Source of the DNA: an uncultured Vicinamibacterales bacterium
Lineage (GTDB): Bacteria; Acidobacteriota; Vicinamibacteria; Vicinamibacterales; UBA8438
Assembly (NCBI GenBank): GCA_958295905.1
Contig: OY282382.1
Span: forward strand, 4,198,910-4,262,909
Length of the DNA stretch: 64,000 bases
Direction: 5' to 3'
Part shown: one piece after another, positions 63,530 to 64,000 of the stretch
How the letters are laid out: every line of letters begins with the position of its first letter
Numbering within the stretch: position 1 is the stretch's first letter
Notes under the pieces: generated by a model
What the model saw: the letters and a program-made list of their open reading frames with translations, nothing else
The model's database searches: none
Told to the model about the DNA's origin: nothing
Position numbers and translations under genes: made by a program

Positions 63530-64000
63530 CTATTCGCGCCCCACCTGCCAGAGCAGGAAGCTCACGGTGTCGACCATCTCGTCGATCTGCCGGCTCGTCG
63601 GCTGGCCGCCGGAGTGGCCCGCCGCCGTGTGGTAGCGGAGCAGGACGGGGTTGCCCGATCCGTTCTTCGCCTGCATCAGGGCGGTCATCTTCCGGGCGTG
63701 CAGCGGCGCCACCCGCGTGTCGCCGTCGCCCGAGAGGTACAGCATCGCCGGATAGTCGCCCCCGTCGACGACGTTGTGGTACGGCGAGTACGCGTGGATG
63801 TACGCGAACTGCCCGGGGTCGTCGCTCGACCCGTACTCGGGCACCCAGAAGCTGGCGACGAGGAACTGGTGGTAGCGGACCATGTCAAGCAGCGGATAGG
63901 TGCAGACCACCGCCCCGAAGAGGTCGGGCCGCTGGTTCGACACCGCCCCGACGAGCAGGCCGCCGTTGCTGCCGCCGCGGATCGCGAGGTGCTCGGGGCT
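63530..64000 (-). CDS. Prolyl oligopeptidase (S9 family), truncated by the window edge
   Basis: The frame is open to the right edge and encodes the C-terminal 156 residues of an S9A serine peptidase. The nucleophile elbow RGGSNGGLLVG is near the edge, the Asp in YLSGDGDTRVAPLHA, and the His in HTAAGHSGG. It cleaves after proline in short peptides. Its N-terminal propeller and any signal peptide lie outside the window. Its 3' end is 36 bases from family A copy 3. Confidence 0.93.
   Translation of the reverse strand, partial: SPEHLAIRGGSNGGLLVGAVSNQRPDLFGAVVCTYPLLDMVRYHQFLVASFWVPEYGSSDDPGQFAYIHAYSPYHNVVDGGDYPAMLYLSGDGDTRVAPLHARKMTALMQAKNGSGNPVLLRYHTAAGHSGGQPTSRQIDEMVDTVSFLLWQVGRE

Overview
The window is a GC-rich bacterial chromosome segment with no plasmid or phage hallmarks. 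Gene content suggests an aerobic, Gram-negative Acidobacteriota, probably close to Vicinamibacteria. The signs are a cytochrome c maturation operon with a CcmF-CcmH fusion, abundant secreted beta-propellers, PQQ dehydrogenases, cytochrome/copper proteins and a secreted family (42204-43220) I associate with that phylum. This placement is inference; there is no rRNA here to test it.

Layout. 1-8810: the 3' end of a metallophosphoesterase, then a minus-strand cytochrome c maturation block in transcription order ccmE, ccmF/ccmH fusion, a zinc-ribbon/membrane pair, ccmA, ccmB, ccmC, ccmD-like and a 52-residue membrane ORF. Most junctions overlap by a few bases. 8881-16202: maf, a DciA-like DUF721 gene overlapping an acetyl-CoA acetyltransferase, two secreted propeller proteins, then recA with a clear promoter and hairpin terminator. 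16237-19487: a catalytic/non-catalytic M16 peptidase pair. 19728-21238: remnants of a glycosyltransferase-like and a flippase-like membrane gene joined by a deletion. 21339-21414: tRNA-Phe. 21562-22858: a lipoprotein, a DUF4143 ATPase remnant and a long palindrome. 22859-27675: a tightly overlapping radical SAM/SPASM - YnjBCD-type ABC transporter operon. 28041-33698: amidase, epoxide hydrolase, rhomboid protease, Uma2 nuclease. 34088-41136: an accessory segment with small ORFs, an N4-cytosine-type methyltransferase with a twice-frameshifted restriction endonuclease, a PQQ alcohol dehydrogenase, and an AAA ATPase/PIN nuclease pair. 41180-52520: Fpg-like glycosylase, secreted hypothetical, TPP enzyme, orphan molybdenum hydroxylase subunit, MBL-fold hydrolase, second PQQ dehydrogenase, coiled-coil protein. 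52683-57139: an envelope-modification operon (small membrane protein, methyltransferase, sulfatase). 57661-62981: redox genes (cytochrome/copper protein, secreted beta protein, diheme protein, Rieske protein, propeller). 63530-64000: 5'-truncated prolyl oligopeptidase.

The intergenic DNA is unusually repeat-rich. Family A is a 115-117 bp MITE-like element with 19 bp terminal inverted repeats ending in CTAG (5480, 63006, 63378). Solo ends of it supply the stop codons of ccmF and ccmE, and related hairpins sit after recA and before 19728. Family B is an interspersed repeat at about 560, 34783 and 37162. Family C is a tandem pair of 181 and 141 bp elements with inverted ends at 57194-57524. The most promising leads are the CxxxY-type CcmE, the radical SAM-YnjBCD operon, the AAA-PIN pair and the family A element.
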